Of a stretch of 64,000 nt of DNA, positions 44,506-53,510 are shown piece after piece. The stretch is from Sphingorhabdus sp. GTDB lineage: Bacteria > Pseudomonadota > Alphaproteobacteria > Sphingomonadales > Sphingomonadaceae. The notes under the pieces were generated by a model. The model worked only from the letters and a program-made list of their open reading frames with translations. It did no database searches and was not told the origin of the DNA. How positions within the stretch are numbered: the first letter of the stretch is position 1; the number at the start of each line of letters is the position of its first letter. Position numbers and translations under genes: made by a program. The DNA is taken from contig JANQNO010000008.1 of assembly GCA_028279555.1 (NCBI GenBank), forward strand, positions 248,001 to 312,000. Reading direction: 5' to 3'.

Positions 44506-44575
44506 CCGTTAGCCCTGAGCCTGTCGAAGGGCGCTTGTAAGGCTAGGCGTGCTTCGACAGGCTCAGCACTAACGG
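44506..44575. repeat. Dispersed palindromic repeat (TTCGACAGGCTCAG family)
   Basis: Two arms of 24 bp (44506-44529 and 44552-44575) match at 22 positions as an inverted repeat around a 22-nt loop. The core CTTCGACAGGCTCAG is a very common interspersed repeat in proteobacterial genomes. It lies between the phosphomannomutase and J-domain genes on the same strand and could form a strong RNA hairpin at the end of the upstream transcript. Confidence 0.75.
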
Positions 44576-44604
44576 TATCTAATATGGAGATTATTCAATA
44601 ACCC

Positions 44605-45009
44605 TTAACCTGTATTCTTCTCAATTTCACTTAGCAAAATATCGCGCGCCTCATTCAACTGCCGCGCCCGCTCCTCGCTGCCGCCCATATCGGGATGATT
44701 TTCCGCCATCAATTTGCGGTGGCGTTTTCTTATCATTTCTGCATCGTCGCGCGCAGAAGCGCCCAGCAAATGCCGCGCCTTGTCGATCGCATATTGGCGG
44801 CTCTGGTCCTTGGATATGCGGCGGCGGGTACCGGCAAACCATGCTGCCCCAATCGCAATCGCACCGATGCCGACGGGAAACTGCCCGCGCGCTGCAAGCG
44901 CGGCCCCGGCAATCATGAGGCCGATCGGAAGAATTTGCCTAGTGTTTATTCTGCCGGTCCACCAAGCCCAGAATAAGAGTCCGGCAAGCAAGGCCAGTAT
45001 GACGGCCAT
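44605..45009 (-). CDS. Membrane-anchored J-domain protein
   Basis: The 134-residue protein has one or two hydrophobic helices near the N-terminus (about 2-60). The C-terminal J domain (about 70-130) has the HPD motif in MAENHPDMGGSEERARQLNEARDIL, as in DjlA/TIM14-like proteins. It should recruit DnaK to the membrane. The ATG at 45009 shares one base with the mipZ stop, so translation is coupled; the pairing with mipZ is found in other alphaproteobacteria. Confidence 0.85.
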   Translation of the reverse strand: MAVILALLAGLLFWAWWTGRINTRQILPIGLMIAGAALAARGQFPVGIGAIAIGAAWFAGTRRRISKDQSRQYAIDKARHLLGASARDDAEMIRKRHRKLMAENHPDMGGSEERARQLNEARDILLSEIEKNTG

Positions 45010-45791
45010 CAAACCAGCCGTTCGCTGTAGCGATCCGGTAGCTGCAGCCCCGTGACCAGCTCACGCAACTCCTGACGCGCGACAACATGTGCCGTGCCGA
45101 GTTGGCCCAGATACCCCTTGTCGATCAGCGTCAAGCCGGATGGAAAGAGCTCGCGATAGATCACGCGTTCATTAAGACCGGTGAGCGCGCGAAACCCGAC
45201 CCGTTTGGAAAGCTCCTCGATTGCGCGTGCCATCCGCAGCTGATTGCGCGCTTCCATATTATGCAGCCGGTTCCTCAGCACCACCCAGTCGATGGTGACA
45301 CCATCCGACTTGGCGCGCGCCTTGCGCGCTTCCCAGATCAGTTCGGCATAGAAGGATAGCCGTTTGACCTTGAAATTTTCCGGATCGACCTGCCCTATAA
45401 GGTCGAAATCGACGAAGCTGTCATTCATCGGCGTGACCAGCGTGTTCGCCCTTGTGGCGACGAAACGCGCAAATTTGTCGTCACGACCGGGCGTGTCGAA
45501 AATCAGAAAATCGGCGTCCTTTGACAGCCGCTCGATCTGCGTTCCCAGCCGCGCCAGCGTATCATATTCGAAAGCCTCGAATTCGGGGATCGGGAGATCG
45601 ATCTTTCGCCGCTTCATCGTTGCAACGCGGTTCTCCAGATAGCGGAACATTGTGCGCTGCCGGGTATCGAGATCGATACAGGCGACCCGCGCGCCGCGCG
45701 CCGCAAGCGCAATTGCCACATGCACAGCGGTGGTGGATTTGCCTGTTCCCCCTTTTTCGTTGGCAAATACAATTTTGTGCGGACTGGCCAT
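45009..45791 (-). CDS. mipZ: Division-plane positioning ATPase MipZ
   Basis: The 260-residue ParA/MinD-type ATPase has a deviant Walker [11 protein letters not shown] (11-20) and a switch region with [15 protein letters not shown]. It also has the MipZ-specific [38 protein letters not shown], which distinguishes MipZ from ParA. MipZ forms a bipolar gradient through ParB and inhibits FtsZ away from midcell. It lacks an adjacent parB and overlaps the J-domain gene by one base. The length is close to that of Caulobacter MipZ. Confidence 0.92.
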   Translation of the reverse strand: MASPHKIVFANEKGGTGKSTTAVHVAIALAARGARVACIDLDTRQRTMFRYLENRVATMKRRKIDLPIPEFEAFEYDTLARLGTQIERLSKDADFLIFDTPGRDDKFARFVATRANTLVTPMNDSFVDFDLIGQVDPENFKVKRLSFYAELIWEARKARAKSDGVTIDWVVLRNRLHNMEARNQLRMARAIEELSKRVGFRALTGLNERVIYRELFPSGLTLIDKGYLGQLGTAHVVARQELRELVTGLQLPDRYSERLV

Positions 45792-45893
45792 TCGCTGCCC
45801 GGTTGCCCCCCATTTTTTCAGTTTGCGCTTGAACTGCGTAACGGCGCAGGTTTAGCCTCCAAGGCAAAGTTCCATAAACAAGGCATTCGCGCC

Positions 45894-46733
45894 ATGCAAA
45901 TCATCAATCACCTGGGCCCTTTGAGAGACAGAATTGACCAATTGCGAGAAGATGGCGCGCATGTTGCCTTGGTGCCGACAATGGGCGCACTGCATGCCGG
46001 GCATATGTCGCTCGTGCGCGCTGCCAAAGCGAGGGCCGACGCCATTGTCACCTCCATTTTCGTGAATCCGACACAGTTTGGCGAAGGCGAGGATCTCGAT
46101 GCCTATCCGCGCACTTTGGAAGCCGATGCCGCCATGCTGGCAGCAGAGGGTGTAGACATTGTCTGGGCACCGCCTGTCTCGGAAGTCTACCCGGAGGGTT
46201 TTTCAACCAGCATTCATATGACTGGCCTGAGCGATGATTATTGCGGAAGCGCCCGCCCCGGACATTTTGACGGCGTTGCGCTGATTGTCGCAAAACTGTT
46301 CAACCAGGTGCGACCCGCCCTCGCCTTTTTCGGTGAAAAGGACTGGCAGCAACTGGCAGTGATCCGCCGCATGGCGAGCGATCTCGATTTTGATCTTGAG
46401 ATAGCCGGCGTTCCCATCATGCGCGATAAGGACGGGCTCGCCCTTTCTTCGCGCAACCGTTATTTGAGCGACGAGGAACGCCAGGCCGCCATCGTGCTTC
46501 CACAGGCCCTGGCAGCGGCTGCGGAAGAAATCCGGCATGGCGGAGATGTTGCGGAAATTCTGGAAAAGGCGATCGCAAAGCTGGTGGCGGCAGGATTTGA
46601 TCAGCCCGACTATTTTGCTCTCGTGGACTCGGTCTCATTGGAGAGGCTCGGCGCACCGACTGCCGGCCCCATGCGGCTGCTGGCTGCTGCAAAGATCGGC
46701 CGGACCCGGCTCATCGACAATCTGGAAGTGTGA
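45894..46733 (+). CDS. panC: Pantothenate synthetase
   Basis: The 279-residue enzyme has the nucleotidyltransferase motif [20 protein letters not shown], the [10 protein letters not shown] segment, [16 protein letters not shown] and the KMSKS-like SSRNRYLS. It joins pantoate and beta-alanine with ATP. The ATG at 45894 gives the family start; the open frame further upstream overlaps the mipZ control region and has no support. It is divergent from mipZ with 102 bp between and appears monocistronic. Confidence 0.95.
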   Translation: MQIINHLGPLRDRIDQLREDGAHVALVPTMGALHAGHMSLVRAAKARADAIVTSIFVNPTQFGEGEDLDAYPRTLEADAAMLAAEGVDIVWAPPVSEVYPEGFSTSIHMTGLSDDYCGSARPGHFDGVALIVAKLFNQVRPALAFFGEKDWQQLAVIRRMASDLDFDLEIAGVPIMRDKDGLALSSRNRYLSDEERQAAIVLPQALAAAAEEIRHGGDVAEILEKAIAKLVAAGFDQPDYFALVDSVSLERLGAPTAGPMRLLAAAKIGRTRLIDNLEV

Positions 46734-46819
46734 TTTGGAAACGGAGACAGGCCTTGTTGAGGATGGCCACACGAAGATGACCGGGCCTGCCTCCGCCCCA
46801 ATTCCAGCAAGTTGCGACC

Positions 46820-47185
46820 CTAGAAGGACTCGCCGGAAATCTCGATCCGTTTGTTCCGGTTTGCCCCAATCACCGTAATCCCCCGAATACCGGTGATCCC
46901 GGACAGCGGGACCGATCGCTCGAATTCGAGCGATATATCCGCCTTGCCCGCATCATTCGCGGGTTTCGGCAGTTTTGTTACCGCCACCTCGATTCCCCAG
47001 TAATCGGGGTGGTCATCATAAACACGCGGTGCCAGCTTGATATCGAAGTCGGGACCGGGCGACATGCCCTTCACCCACAAATGCAGATCGCCCTGAAATG
47101 GCAGTTTCCGCAATTCTGCTTCTTCAAAGTCAATGATCCGCCCGTCGGGGACGCTGGAAAGCGATCCACCCACCGAGCTGCTCAT
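46820..47185 (-). CDS. Conserved-looking small protein of unknown function
   Basis: The 121-residue soluble protein has no signal peptide or membrane helix and no family I recognise. It is rich in beta-strand pattern (DLHLWVKGMSPGPDFDIKLAPRVYDDHPDYWGIEVAV). It has a charged C-terminus (VIGANRNKRIEISGESF). Codon use is like that of neighbouring genes, which supports a real gene. It is convergent with panC across 86 bp and divergent from infC across about 480 bp. Confidence 0.65.
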   Translation of the reverse strand: MSSSVGGSLSSVPDGRIIDFEEAELRKLPFQGDLHLWVKGMSPGPDFDIKLAPRVYDDHPDYWGIEVAVTKLPKPANDAGKADISLEFERSVPLSGITGIRGITVIGANRNKRIEISGESF

Positions 47186-47661
47186 ATGGCGGCTCCAAAT
47201 AAAGAAATTATATTGCGTGTGAGAAGAATTTAATTTTTCAACTCACAAACTATATGTCGCGTTATACTCGAATTTACCAAAACGTAAAGTGAACGGGCAT
47301 GTAATAAAATGTAAAGTAACGTATCGCAATGAAAAAACTGCGAAATTTCTTGCAATTTTCTGATAGTTCCGTCGGTCTTTCTGGACCTGCCTGGTGCCAG
47401 CGCCGTTCCCGCAGGTACTTGATGGGAAAATCCTTCCGAATCGCCCAGGCCAGATTTGAACCGCCGCCCGATAGAGAGATTGCCGACTGGGGCGACGATG
47501 CAGGTGGCGTCGAAGGGCTGGGGCGACGGGTGGTTCAACTCAAGTGGATCATGCCTCGGGCACATTTCGGAAGATTCGCGCTACCAACCGCCAAAGACCT
47601 TTATCTGGCAGACAAAACCCTATATTGAGACCAATGTAAGTCGAACAAAGGAGTTACTACT
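47186..47661. other. infC leader / intergenic region, partly AT-rich, no confident gene
   Basis: The first 150 bases are unusually AT-rich and carry TGTGAG...CTCACA (near 47217-47247) and two copies of GTAAAGT (47284-47290 and 47311-47317) in similar contexts. A 99-codon plus-strand frame (47329-47628) and a 111-codon minus-strand frame (47230-47565) overlap each other; neither has a ribosome site or recognisable domain. The region probably contains the infC promoter and a structured leader. Confidence 0.4.
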
Positions 47662-48207
47662 ATCGCTGCCCCACCAAACAGGCGCATGATGTCGCCACCT
47701 GCCAAATCCGGCCCCCGTTACAATAATCTGATCCAGTCCGAAAAAGTCCGCGTCATCGACCATGAGGGCGAGAATCTTGGGGTAATGTATACGCGCGAAG
47801 CGATAGAACAGGCCGCCGAAGTGGGGCTCGATCTGGTGGAAGTTTCCCCCAATGCGGATCCGCCGGTCTGCAAGTTTCTGGACATAGGCAAGTACAAGTA
47901 TGAGGCGCAGAAAAAGGCCAATGCCGCGCGCAAAAGCCAGAAGACGCAGGACATCAAAGAAATCAAGATGCGGCCCAATATCGACGATCACGACTATGAC
48001 GTGAAAATGCGCAAGGTCGTCCAGTTCATAGAAAATGGTGACAAGGTCAAAGTGACGCTCCGCTTCCGCGGCCGCGAGATGGCGCACCAGCAGCTGGGCA
48101 TGCAGCTGCTTGACCGGGTCAGGGAACAGATGGCGGAAACCACCCGCGTAGAAGCGCATCCCCGTCTCGAAGGGCGGCAGATGCTGATGGTGCTGGCACC
48201 GAAATAG
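47662..48207 (+). CDS. infC: Translation initiation factor IF-3, probable AUC start
   Basis: The 181-residue protein has the IF-3 N-domain (GPRYNNLIQSEKVRVIDHEGENLGVMYTREAIEQA), the lysine-rich linker and the C-domain (KEIKMRPNIDDHDYDVKMRKVVQFIENGDKVKVTLRFRGREM). A strong AAAGGAG (47647-47653) is 8 nt before an ATC codon at 47662, in frame with the first ATG at 47686, which itself lacks a ribosome site. An AUC start would add IAAPPNRR. IF-3 in many bacteria starts with AUU or AUC, which lets the factor repress its own translation. The gene is convergent with surf1. Confidence 0.92.
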   Translation: MAAPPNRRMMSPPAKSGPRYNNLIQSEKVRVIDHEGENLGVMYTREAIEQAAEVGLDLVEVSPNADPPVCKFLDIGKYKYEAQKKANAARKSQKTQDIKEIKMRPNIDDHDYDVKMRKVVQFIENGDKVKVTLRFRGREMAHQQLGMQLLDRVREQMAETTRVEAHPRLEGRQMLMVLAPK

Positions 48208-48257
48208 CAGGCCTGATACTGGCCCAATACTGGCAATGAGATCGTGAGGCGTGAGCT

Positions 48258-48845
48258 TCAGGTTCCCGTTTTTGTTGCCAACCGCTTGCGCAAGGCCAGC
48301 ACATAAATCACCGCCGCGGCAAAGGCGAAAATAAACCACTGTATCGCATAGAGCAGGTGATTGTTGGGAATGCTCTCGGTCGAGGGCGGAGCCAGCTTTT
48401 GCAGACCCTCCACCTCGTCGGTCGCGACCAATCTGATCAGGCGCTCCTTGTCTGGCGCGATCACGCCTTCAACATTGCCGCCCCGCCACGCGGGTTCTTC
48501 TGGCCGATTGCTCCAGCCGAGCGCGATCAATGCTCCGGGGCCTTTACCGCCTCCGGTGGCGCATTCGGCCAAATGGGCAATGCCTGCCTGCCCCTCCTCG
48601 CTCTTGCCCGACACCGCCTGCCAGCCGGTAACCTCTGTGCAGTTGACGGAAGATCGCCGGAATAATGGCAGGTCGCCCGGCTCGGGTACCGATGGCCAGG
48701 CTACCGGCGGCAAACCCTGAGCGGCCTCAAAACGGGAAATCGCCGCTTCCTTTTCGCCCTTGCGCTGCAATTGCCAGATGCCGAGGCCAATCATGGTCGC
48801 AACCGCAGCCGCCACCAGAATTGTCGGGATCGCGGGCCAGCGCAT
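48258..48845 (-). CDS. SURF1-family cytochrome oxidase assembly protein
   Basis: The 195-residue protein from the ATG at 48845 has a first membrane helix (about 7-25, TILVAAAVATMIGLGIWQLQRKGEKE, the SURF1 start motif). It also has a large periplasmic domain and a C-terminal helix after NNHLLYAIQWFIFAFAAAVIYVLALRKR. The GxWQxxRxxxK and NxHxxYAxQW signatures are those of SURF1, which delivers haem a to subunit I of the aa3 oxidase. It is the last gene of the cox operon. The protein is shorter than mitochondrial SURF1, as usual in sphingomonads. Confidence 0.9.
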   Translation of the reverse strand: MRWPAIPTILVAAAVATMIGLGIWQLQRKGEKEAAISRFEAAQGLPPVAWPSVPEPGDLPLFRRSSVNCTEVTGWQAVSGKSEEGQAGIAHLAECATGGGKGPGALIALGWSNRPEEPAWRGGNVEGVIAPDKERLIRLVATDEVEGLQKLAPPSTESIPNNHLLYAIQWFIFAFAAAVIYVLALRKRLATKTGT

Positions 48846-49231
48846 TATTTCAAATCTCTTCCGCCTGCCTCGCCCGCGCCGCGCCGATGCTCTGCGATAA
48901 GCAGCAGTCCCTTCGCCACGCGCAGCGAAAATATGGTCACCGCAACTGTGACCGGAATCCAGATGATGACATGCACCCAAAAGGGCGGTCGGGCCGCAAT
49001 ATCAAAGAGGATGGCAAGCACGATGACCAGTGCGCCAACGCCCATGGTGACAAAAGCCGCCGGGCCATCACCGACATTATAGCTCGAATAATCGAGGCCG
49101 CAGGAATCGCATTTTTCGGAAAAGCGGCTGACGCCGGAAAACAGGGTTTTCGCTCCGCATTCGGGACACAAGCCGAAGACGGCAGCCGCCAGCATCGCCG
49201 GTTGCTTTCTTGCAGATTTGCTATCTGGCAT
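48845..49231 (-). CDS. DUF983 membrane protein of the cytochrome oxidase operon
   Basis: The 128-residue protein has a zinc-ribbon-like pair of CxxC motifs (CPECG and CDSCG, about residues 20-45) and two hydrophobic helices (about 65-110), the DUF983 layout. It is encoded between ctaE and surf1 and its stop shares a base with the surf1 start, so it should be cotranslated with the oxidase. Its role is not established; a function in oxidase assembly is suggested by conserved position only. Confidence 0.85.
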   Translation of the reverse strand: MPDSKSARKQPAMLAAAVFGLCPECGAKTLFSGVSRFSEKCDSCGLDYSSYNVGDGPAAFVTMGVGALVIVLAILFDIAARPPFWVHVIIWIPVTVAVTIFSLRVAKGLLLIAEHRRGAGEAGGRDLK

Positions 49232-49253
49232 GATCTGCCGGCGACGTTTGGCG

Positions 49254-50135
49254 CTAGTGAACCGGCGCGCCCCAGCCGCCCCAGACATAGATGACGACAA
49301 AGAGGAACAGCCACACGACATCGACAAAATGCCAATACCAGGCCGCAGCCTCGAAGCCGAAATGCTGCTGCGGCGTGAAATGCCCCTTATAGGCGCGGAA
49401 GAGGCAAACCATCAGGAAGATTGTGCCGACAATCACATGGAACCCGTGAAAGCCCGTCGCCATGAAGAAGGTCGTGCCATAGTTGAGATTGGCAAATGGG
49501 AATGTTGCTTCCGCATATTCGACGGCCTGCAAGGTTGTAAAAAGCAAGCCGAGGATAATGGTTAGCCACAGCCCTTTGATCAGGCCGTCGCGATCACCGT
49601 TGATAAGCGCATGATGCGCCCAGGTCACCGTCGTGCCGGAGCAAAGCAGGATAAGCGTATTGAGCAGCGGCAGCTTCATAGCCGCCAGCACTTCTACCCC
49701 CTTGGGCGGCCATTGCAGCAAGGCATCCGCGCCCTCCTGCCCAAACAGGCTCTCGGTCACCATCTGGCCATCAATTTCTGTGATCTGGATCGGTGCGGGA
49801 AAGAGCGAATAGTCAAACCAGGCCCAGAACCAGCCCACGAAGAACATGACTTCCGACGCTATGAACAAAATCATTCCATAGCGCATATGCAGCTGAACCA
49901 CTGGCGTGTGATCGCCGGAATGCGCCTCATGCACCACATCGATCCACCAGACCACGAAAGTATAAAGGACGCCGATCAGGCCAGCACCGAAAACCAGGCT
50001 GCCATATCCGCCGAAAAACTCCGGCTGAAACATCATCACCATGCCGAAGAACATGACGAAAGCCGCTATCGAACCGATCAGCGGCGTGACGCTGGGTGGC
50101 AGAATATGATAATCGTGATTTTTGGCACCCGCCAT
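49254..50135 (-). CDS. ctaE: Cytochrome c oxidase subunit III
   Basis: The 293-residue protein has seven predicted membrane helices and the subunit III signatures: MVGM-like first helices, WWIDVVHEAHSGDHTPVVQLHMRYGMILFIASEVMFF (with the conserved SEVMFF), GTTVTWAHHAL and the C-terminal WYWHFVDVVWLFLFVVIYVWG. Subunit III stabilises the aa3 oxidase and its proton uptake. It is the fifth gene of the operon, after ctaG. Confidence 0.96.
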   Translation of the reverse strand: MAGAKNHDYHILPPSVTPLIGSIAAFVMFFGMVMMFQPEFFGGYGSLVFGAGLIGVLYTFVVWWIDVVHEAHSGDHTPVVQLHMRYGMILFIASEVMFFVGWFWAWFDYSLFPAPIQITEIDGQMVTESLFGQEGADALLQWPPKGVEVLAAMKLPLLNTLILLCSGTTVTWAHHALINGDRDGLIKGLWLTIILGLLFTTLQAVEYAEATFPFANLNYGTTFFMATGFHGFHVIVGTIFLMVCLFRAYKGHFTPQQHFGFEAAAWYWHFVDVVWLFLFVVIYVWGGWGAPVH

Positions 50136-50183
50136 TGCTACTTCCCCACTAACATATGCGCCCGAAGCGCTACCTGAATTGCC

Positions 50184-50732
50184 TTAGCTCCCCTTCTTTT
50201 CCTCGTCCACAGGATAGAAGGTATAGCTCAGCGTGATTTCCTGAATGTCCCGCGTGTTGGGGTCATCCATGATTTTCGGATCGACATAAAACAGCACCGG
50301 CATGCGAACCTGTTCGCCCGGCCGCAATGTTTGTTCGACAAAACAGAAACACTGAATCTTGCTGAAATATTGTCCCGCCTGCGCTGGCGACACATTGAAA
50401 GTCGCCATGCCGGTGACCGGGCGCGCCGAATTGTTCTTTGCCAGATAAACGGTCATATCCCTGGCCCCGATCGTGACTTTTTCAGTAGGATTTTCCGGCT
50501 TGAATTCCCATGGGAGCCCGCGCTGGTTGGCATCGAAGCGGATCGTCATTTGCTTGTTCGTCGCCTTGATCGTGGCGGCCTGTGCCTCGCTGGCGCGCAT
50601 CGTCGTTCCGCCAAAGCCGGTAACCTGACAGAAAATCTGGTATAGCGGCACGGCGGCAAAGCCCATGCCCACCATTCCGATTGCAATCATGCCCGCCATC
50701 AGGGCGGTCTTGGTATTGGCCGTCACGCTCAT
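50184..50732 (-). CDS. ctaG: Cytochrome c oxidase assembly protein CtaG (Cox11)
   Basis: The 182-residue protein starts at the ATG at 50732 (MSVTANTK), which overlaps the upstream 51-codon gene by 4 nt. It has one N-terminal membrane helix (about 8-30) and a periplasmic beta domain with FCQVTGFGGTTM and the copper site IQCFCFVEQTL, a C-x-C motif. Cox11 inserts copper into the CuB site of subunit I. It lies between the small gene and ctaE, the usual place. Confidence 0.93.
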   Translation of the reverse strand: MSVTANTKTALMAGMIAIGMVGMGFAAVPLYQIFCQVTGFGGTTMRASEAQAATIKATNKQMTIRFDANQRGLPWEFKPENPTEKVTIGARDMTVYLAKNNSARPVTGMATFNVSPAQAGQYFSKIQCFCFVEQTLRPGEQVRMPVLFYVDPKIMDDPNTRDIQEITLSYTFYPVDEEKKGS

Positions 50733-50884
50733 CCCCATACCCCGATCTTGACGATGGTGATGGCGAAAAACAGCACACAAAAACCAAGCAGAATCACGCC
50801 CATTACGCGCGCCCGGCCCGCCTGTCGCTCGCGGATGATACGGCTCTCCTCGAGCGTATAGGCACGGGGTTCGGCTTCGCTCAT
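50729..50884 (-). CDS. Small single-helix protein of the cox operon
   Basis: This 51-codon gene fills the gap between ctaB and ctaG and overlaps each by 4 nt (ATGA at both junctions), which is strong evidence for translation. The product begins [20 protein letters not shown], then has a basic stretch, one membrane helix (about residues 28-47, [20 protein letters not shown]) and a short tail. Proteins of this size and place (CoxF-like) occur in alphaproteobacterial oxidase operons. Its function is not known to me; a role in CtaG action or oxidase assembly is an inference. Confidence 0.82.
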   Translation of the reverse strand: MSEAEPRAYTLEESRIIRERQAGRARVMGVILLGFCVLFFAITIVKIGVWG

Positions 50885-51786
50885 GCGATCAACATCCGGT
50901 CTGCGGCGAACACCGCAAAAAGCAGAAACAGATAAAGGATCGAAAAGCTGAACAGCCGCTTCTCCGCTTTCATCCCGGATGCCTGTGTCGCCTCGTTCCT
51001 CCAGACATCGATGGCGAGGAGGAAGAAGATGCCGGAAAGAAGGATGGCCGCACCGCCATAGATGGCGCTTGTCTCACCCAGCACGAATGGCGCAATAGCC
51101 GCGCCGGCCATGGGAAGCGTATAGAAAACAATCTGCCGCCGCGTTGCCCTGCGTCCGGCCACATTGGGGAGCATCGGCACGCCTGCTGCGCCATAGTCCG
51201 ATTTCATGAAGAGCGCGAGCGACCAGAAATGCGGCGGCGTCCAGAGGAAGATAATGGCAAACAACAGCAAGGGCACAAGCGTCACATCACCGGTTACCGC
51301 CGCCCAGCCGATCACTGGCGGGAAGGCCCCCGCCGCACCGCCAATGACGATATTCTGCGGCGTGTTCGGCTTCAGCCACATGGTGTAGACGACGGCATAG
51401 AAGAAGATCGAAAAGACCAGCAGACCAGCAGCAAGCCAGTTGACCGCGACCCCCATAATCAGCACCGAAAAGGCCGACAGTCCGATACCGAACTGCAATG
51501 CTGCCTCGCGGTCCATCCGGCCAGCAGGCAAAGGGCGCGCGGAGGTGCGCTTCATCTTCGCATCGAGATCAGCCTCATACCATTGGTTGAGCGCACCGGC
51601 TGCGCCCGCAGCCATGGCAATGCACAGGATCGCGGTAAATCCGATCACCGGATGAATGGCACCCGGTGCCGCCAGCAGGCCGCAAAGCGAGGTAAAGACG
51701 ACAAGGCTCATCACCCGGGGCTTGGTCAGCGCCCAGAAGTCCCGCCAGTGGGCGGGCAGTTCAAGCTCTTGCGTTAGTTGCGTCAT
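50881..51786 (-). CDS. ctaB: Protoheme IX farnesyltransferase (haem O synthase)
   Basis: The 301-residue UbiA-family prenyltransferase has about nine membrane helices. The first Asp-rich motif is [25 protein letters not shown], and [29 protein letters not shown] contains the second conserved loop. It makes haem O from haem B and farnesyl-PP, the first step to haem A of the aa3 oxidase. Its stop overlaps the start of the 51-codon gene by 4 nt, and it is 41 bp after ctaD. Confidence 0.95.
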   Translation of the reverse strand: MTQLTQELELPAHWRDFWALTKPRVMSLVVFTSLCGLLAAPGAIHPVIGFTAILCIAMAAGAAGALNQWYEADLDAKMKRTSARPLPAGRMDREAALQFGIGLSAFSVLIMGVAVNWLAAGLLVFSIFFYAVVYTMWLKPNTPQNIVIGGAAGAFPPVIGWAAVTGDVTLVPLLLFAIIFLWTPPHFWSLALFMKSDYGAAGVPMLPNVAGRRATRRQIVFYTLPMAGAAIAPFVLGETSAIYGGAAILLSGIFFLLAIDVWRNEATQASGMKAEKRLFSFSILYLFLLFAVFAADRMLIA

Positions 51787-51827
51787 ATCTCAAAAAACTC
51801 GTTCATCCCCGGCAAGGAAATGGCCGG

Positions 51828-53489
51828 TTATTTCACGACCGGCAGGGTTTCGAACTGGTGGAATGGCGGCGGGCTCGAAAGCGTCCATTCGAGCGTCGTT
51901 GCGCCTTCGCCCCAATAATTGCCCTCCGCCTTGCGTCCTGCGGCAAAGGCCCAGAACACATTGATGAAGAAGATAATCACGCCGACACCCATGATGGCAT
52001 AGCCCCAGGAGGCAATCTCGTTCCAATAGGCATAGGCATCGGTGAAATCTGGATAGCGACGCGGCATGCCCTGATTGCCGAGGAAGTGCATCGGGAAGAA
52101 GAGCACATTGACGCCGATGAAGAAGGTCCAGAAATGCAGATGGCCGAGAAACTCGTTGAGATGCCGTCCGCTCATCTTCCCGAACCAGTAGTAGAAACCG
52201 GCAAACAGGGCGAAGACCGCACCCAGCGAGAGCACATAGTGGAAGTGGGCAACCACATAATAGGTATCGTGCAGATTATCGTCGAGGCCGCCATTGGCGA
52301 GCACAACGCCGGTCACGCCGCCAACGGTGAACATGAAGATGAAACCCATCGCCCAGACCATCGGCACCTTGAAGCTGACCGAGCCGCCCCACATGGTGGC
52401 TATCCAGCTGAAGATCTTGATACCGGTCGGCACGGCGATCACCATCGTTGCCGCGGTGAAATACATCTTCATCTCAACGCTCATGCCCACCGTGAACATG
52501 TGATGCGCCCAGACGACAAAGCCGACAACGCCGATCGCGACCATGGCGTAGGCCATACCCAGATAGCCAAAGACCGGCTTTCTGGAGAAAGTGGCAACGA
52601 TCTGCGAGATGATGCCAAAGCCCGGCAGGATCATGATGTAGACTTCCGGGTGTCCGAAGAACCAGAAGAGATGCTGATACAGGACGGGGTCTCCGCCCGC
52701 CGCCGCATCGAAGAAAGCGCCGCCGAAATTGCGGTCGACAAGCAGCATCGTGATCGCAGCAGCGAGCACGGGAAGCGCGAGCAGCAGCAGGAATGCCGTC
52801 ACCAGCACCGACCAGACAAAGAGTGGCATTTTATGCAGCGTCATGCCGGGCGCGCGCATGTTGAAGATGGTGGTGATGAAGTTGATCGCCCCCAGGATAG
52901 AGGCAGCGCCGGCCAGATGGAGCGAGAAGATCGCCATATCGACCGCCGGCCCGACCGAGCCGCTCGTCGAAAGCGGCGCATAGACCGTCCAGCCTGTGCC
53001 TGCGCCTAGCCCCGTTCCGCCTGGAACGAAGGTCGAGCCGAGCAGCATCAGGAAGGCGGCAACGGTCAGCCAGAAGGAAATATTGTTCATCCGCGGAAAT
53101 GCCATATCGGGCGCGCCGATCATCAGCGGCACGAACCAGTTGCCAAAGCCGCCGATAATCGCAGGCATCACCATGAAGAAAACCATGATCAGGCCATGCG
53201 CGGTGATCAGCACATTCCACATATGCAGCGCCTGATCCCAGGTTGCTTCCGAACCCTGCAGCCAGGTCGTCCACTGCCCCAGATACTGCACACCGGGCTG
53301 GGCCAGTTCGAGCCGCATCATGCCGGAAATCAGGCCGCCGATCACACCGGCAAAAATCGCGAAGATCAGATAGAGCGTGCCGATATCCTTGTGGTTCGTC
53401 GACATGAACCATCGCGCGAAGAAGCCGGGCTTGTGGTCCGCGTCATCATGCGCGCTCATGTCGCCGGGATTTGCAGCAATCGTCGTCAT
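51828..53489 (-). CDS. ctaD: Cytochrome c oxidase subunit I
   Basis: The 553-residue protein has twelve predicted membrane helices. The haem-copper motifs are [19 protein letters not shown] (low-spin haem His), [17 protein letters not shown] (CuB His and the His-Tyr crosslink) and [21 protein letters not shown] (haem and CuB ligands). FGHPEVYI with the Glu of XGHPE...ILP marks an A-type oxidase. It forms the aa3 catalytic core with the adjacent subunits II and III. It is the second gene of the operon, 21 bp after ctaC. Confidence 0.97.
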   Translation of the reverse strand: MTTIAANPGDMSAHDDADHKPGFFARWFMSTNHKDIGTLYLIFAIFAGVIGGLISGMMRLELAQPGVQYLGQWTTWLQGSEATWDQALHMWNVLITAHGLIMVFFMVMPAIIGGFGNWFVPLMIGAPDMAFPRMNNISFWLTVAAFLMLLGSTFVPGGTGLGAGTGWTVYAPLSTSGSVGPAVDMAIFSLHLAGAASILGAINFITTIFNMRAPGMTLHKMPLFVWSVLVTAFLLLLALPVLAAAITMLLVDRNFGGAFFDAAAGGDPVLYQHLFWFFGHPEVYIMILPGFGIISQIVATFSRKPVFGYLGMAYAMVAIGVVGFVVWAHHMFTVGMSVEMKMYFTAATMVIAVPTGIKIFSWIATMWGGSVSFKVPMVWAMGFIFMFTVGGVTGVVLANGGLDDNLHDTYYVVAHFHYVLSLGAVFALFAGFYYWFGKMSGRHLNEFLGHLHFWTFFIGVNVLFFPMHFLGNQGMPRRYPDFTDAYAYWNEIASWGYAIMGVGVIIFFINVFWAFAAGRKAEGNYWGEGATTLEWTLSSPPPFHQFETLPVVK

Positions 53490-53510
53490 AGTTTCTCGAC
53501 CTTCCAGATC

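Noticed and set aside
45720-45893. N-terminal extension of panC
   Set aside because: The 58 extra codons overlap the mipZ start region and lack similarity to pantothenate synthetase; the ATG at 45894 gives the family N-terminus.
47440-47480. tRNA/tmRNA-like GGTTCAAAT segment on the minus strand
   Set aside because: The T-arm would not pair (GGCGG against CTGGC) and no acceptor or anticodon arm could be drawn.
47329-47628. 99-codon plus-strand frame upstream of infC
   Set aside because: It has no ribosome site or family resemblance, overlaps an equally long minus-strand frame, and lies in the infC leader. I kept it as unexplained sequence, not as a gene.
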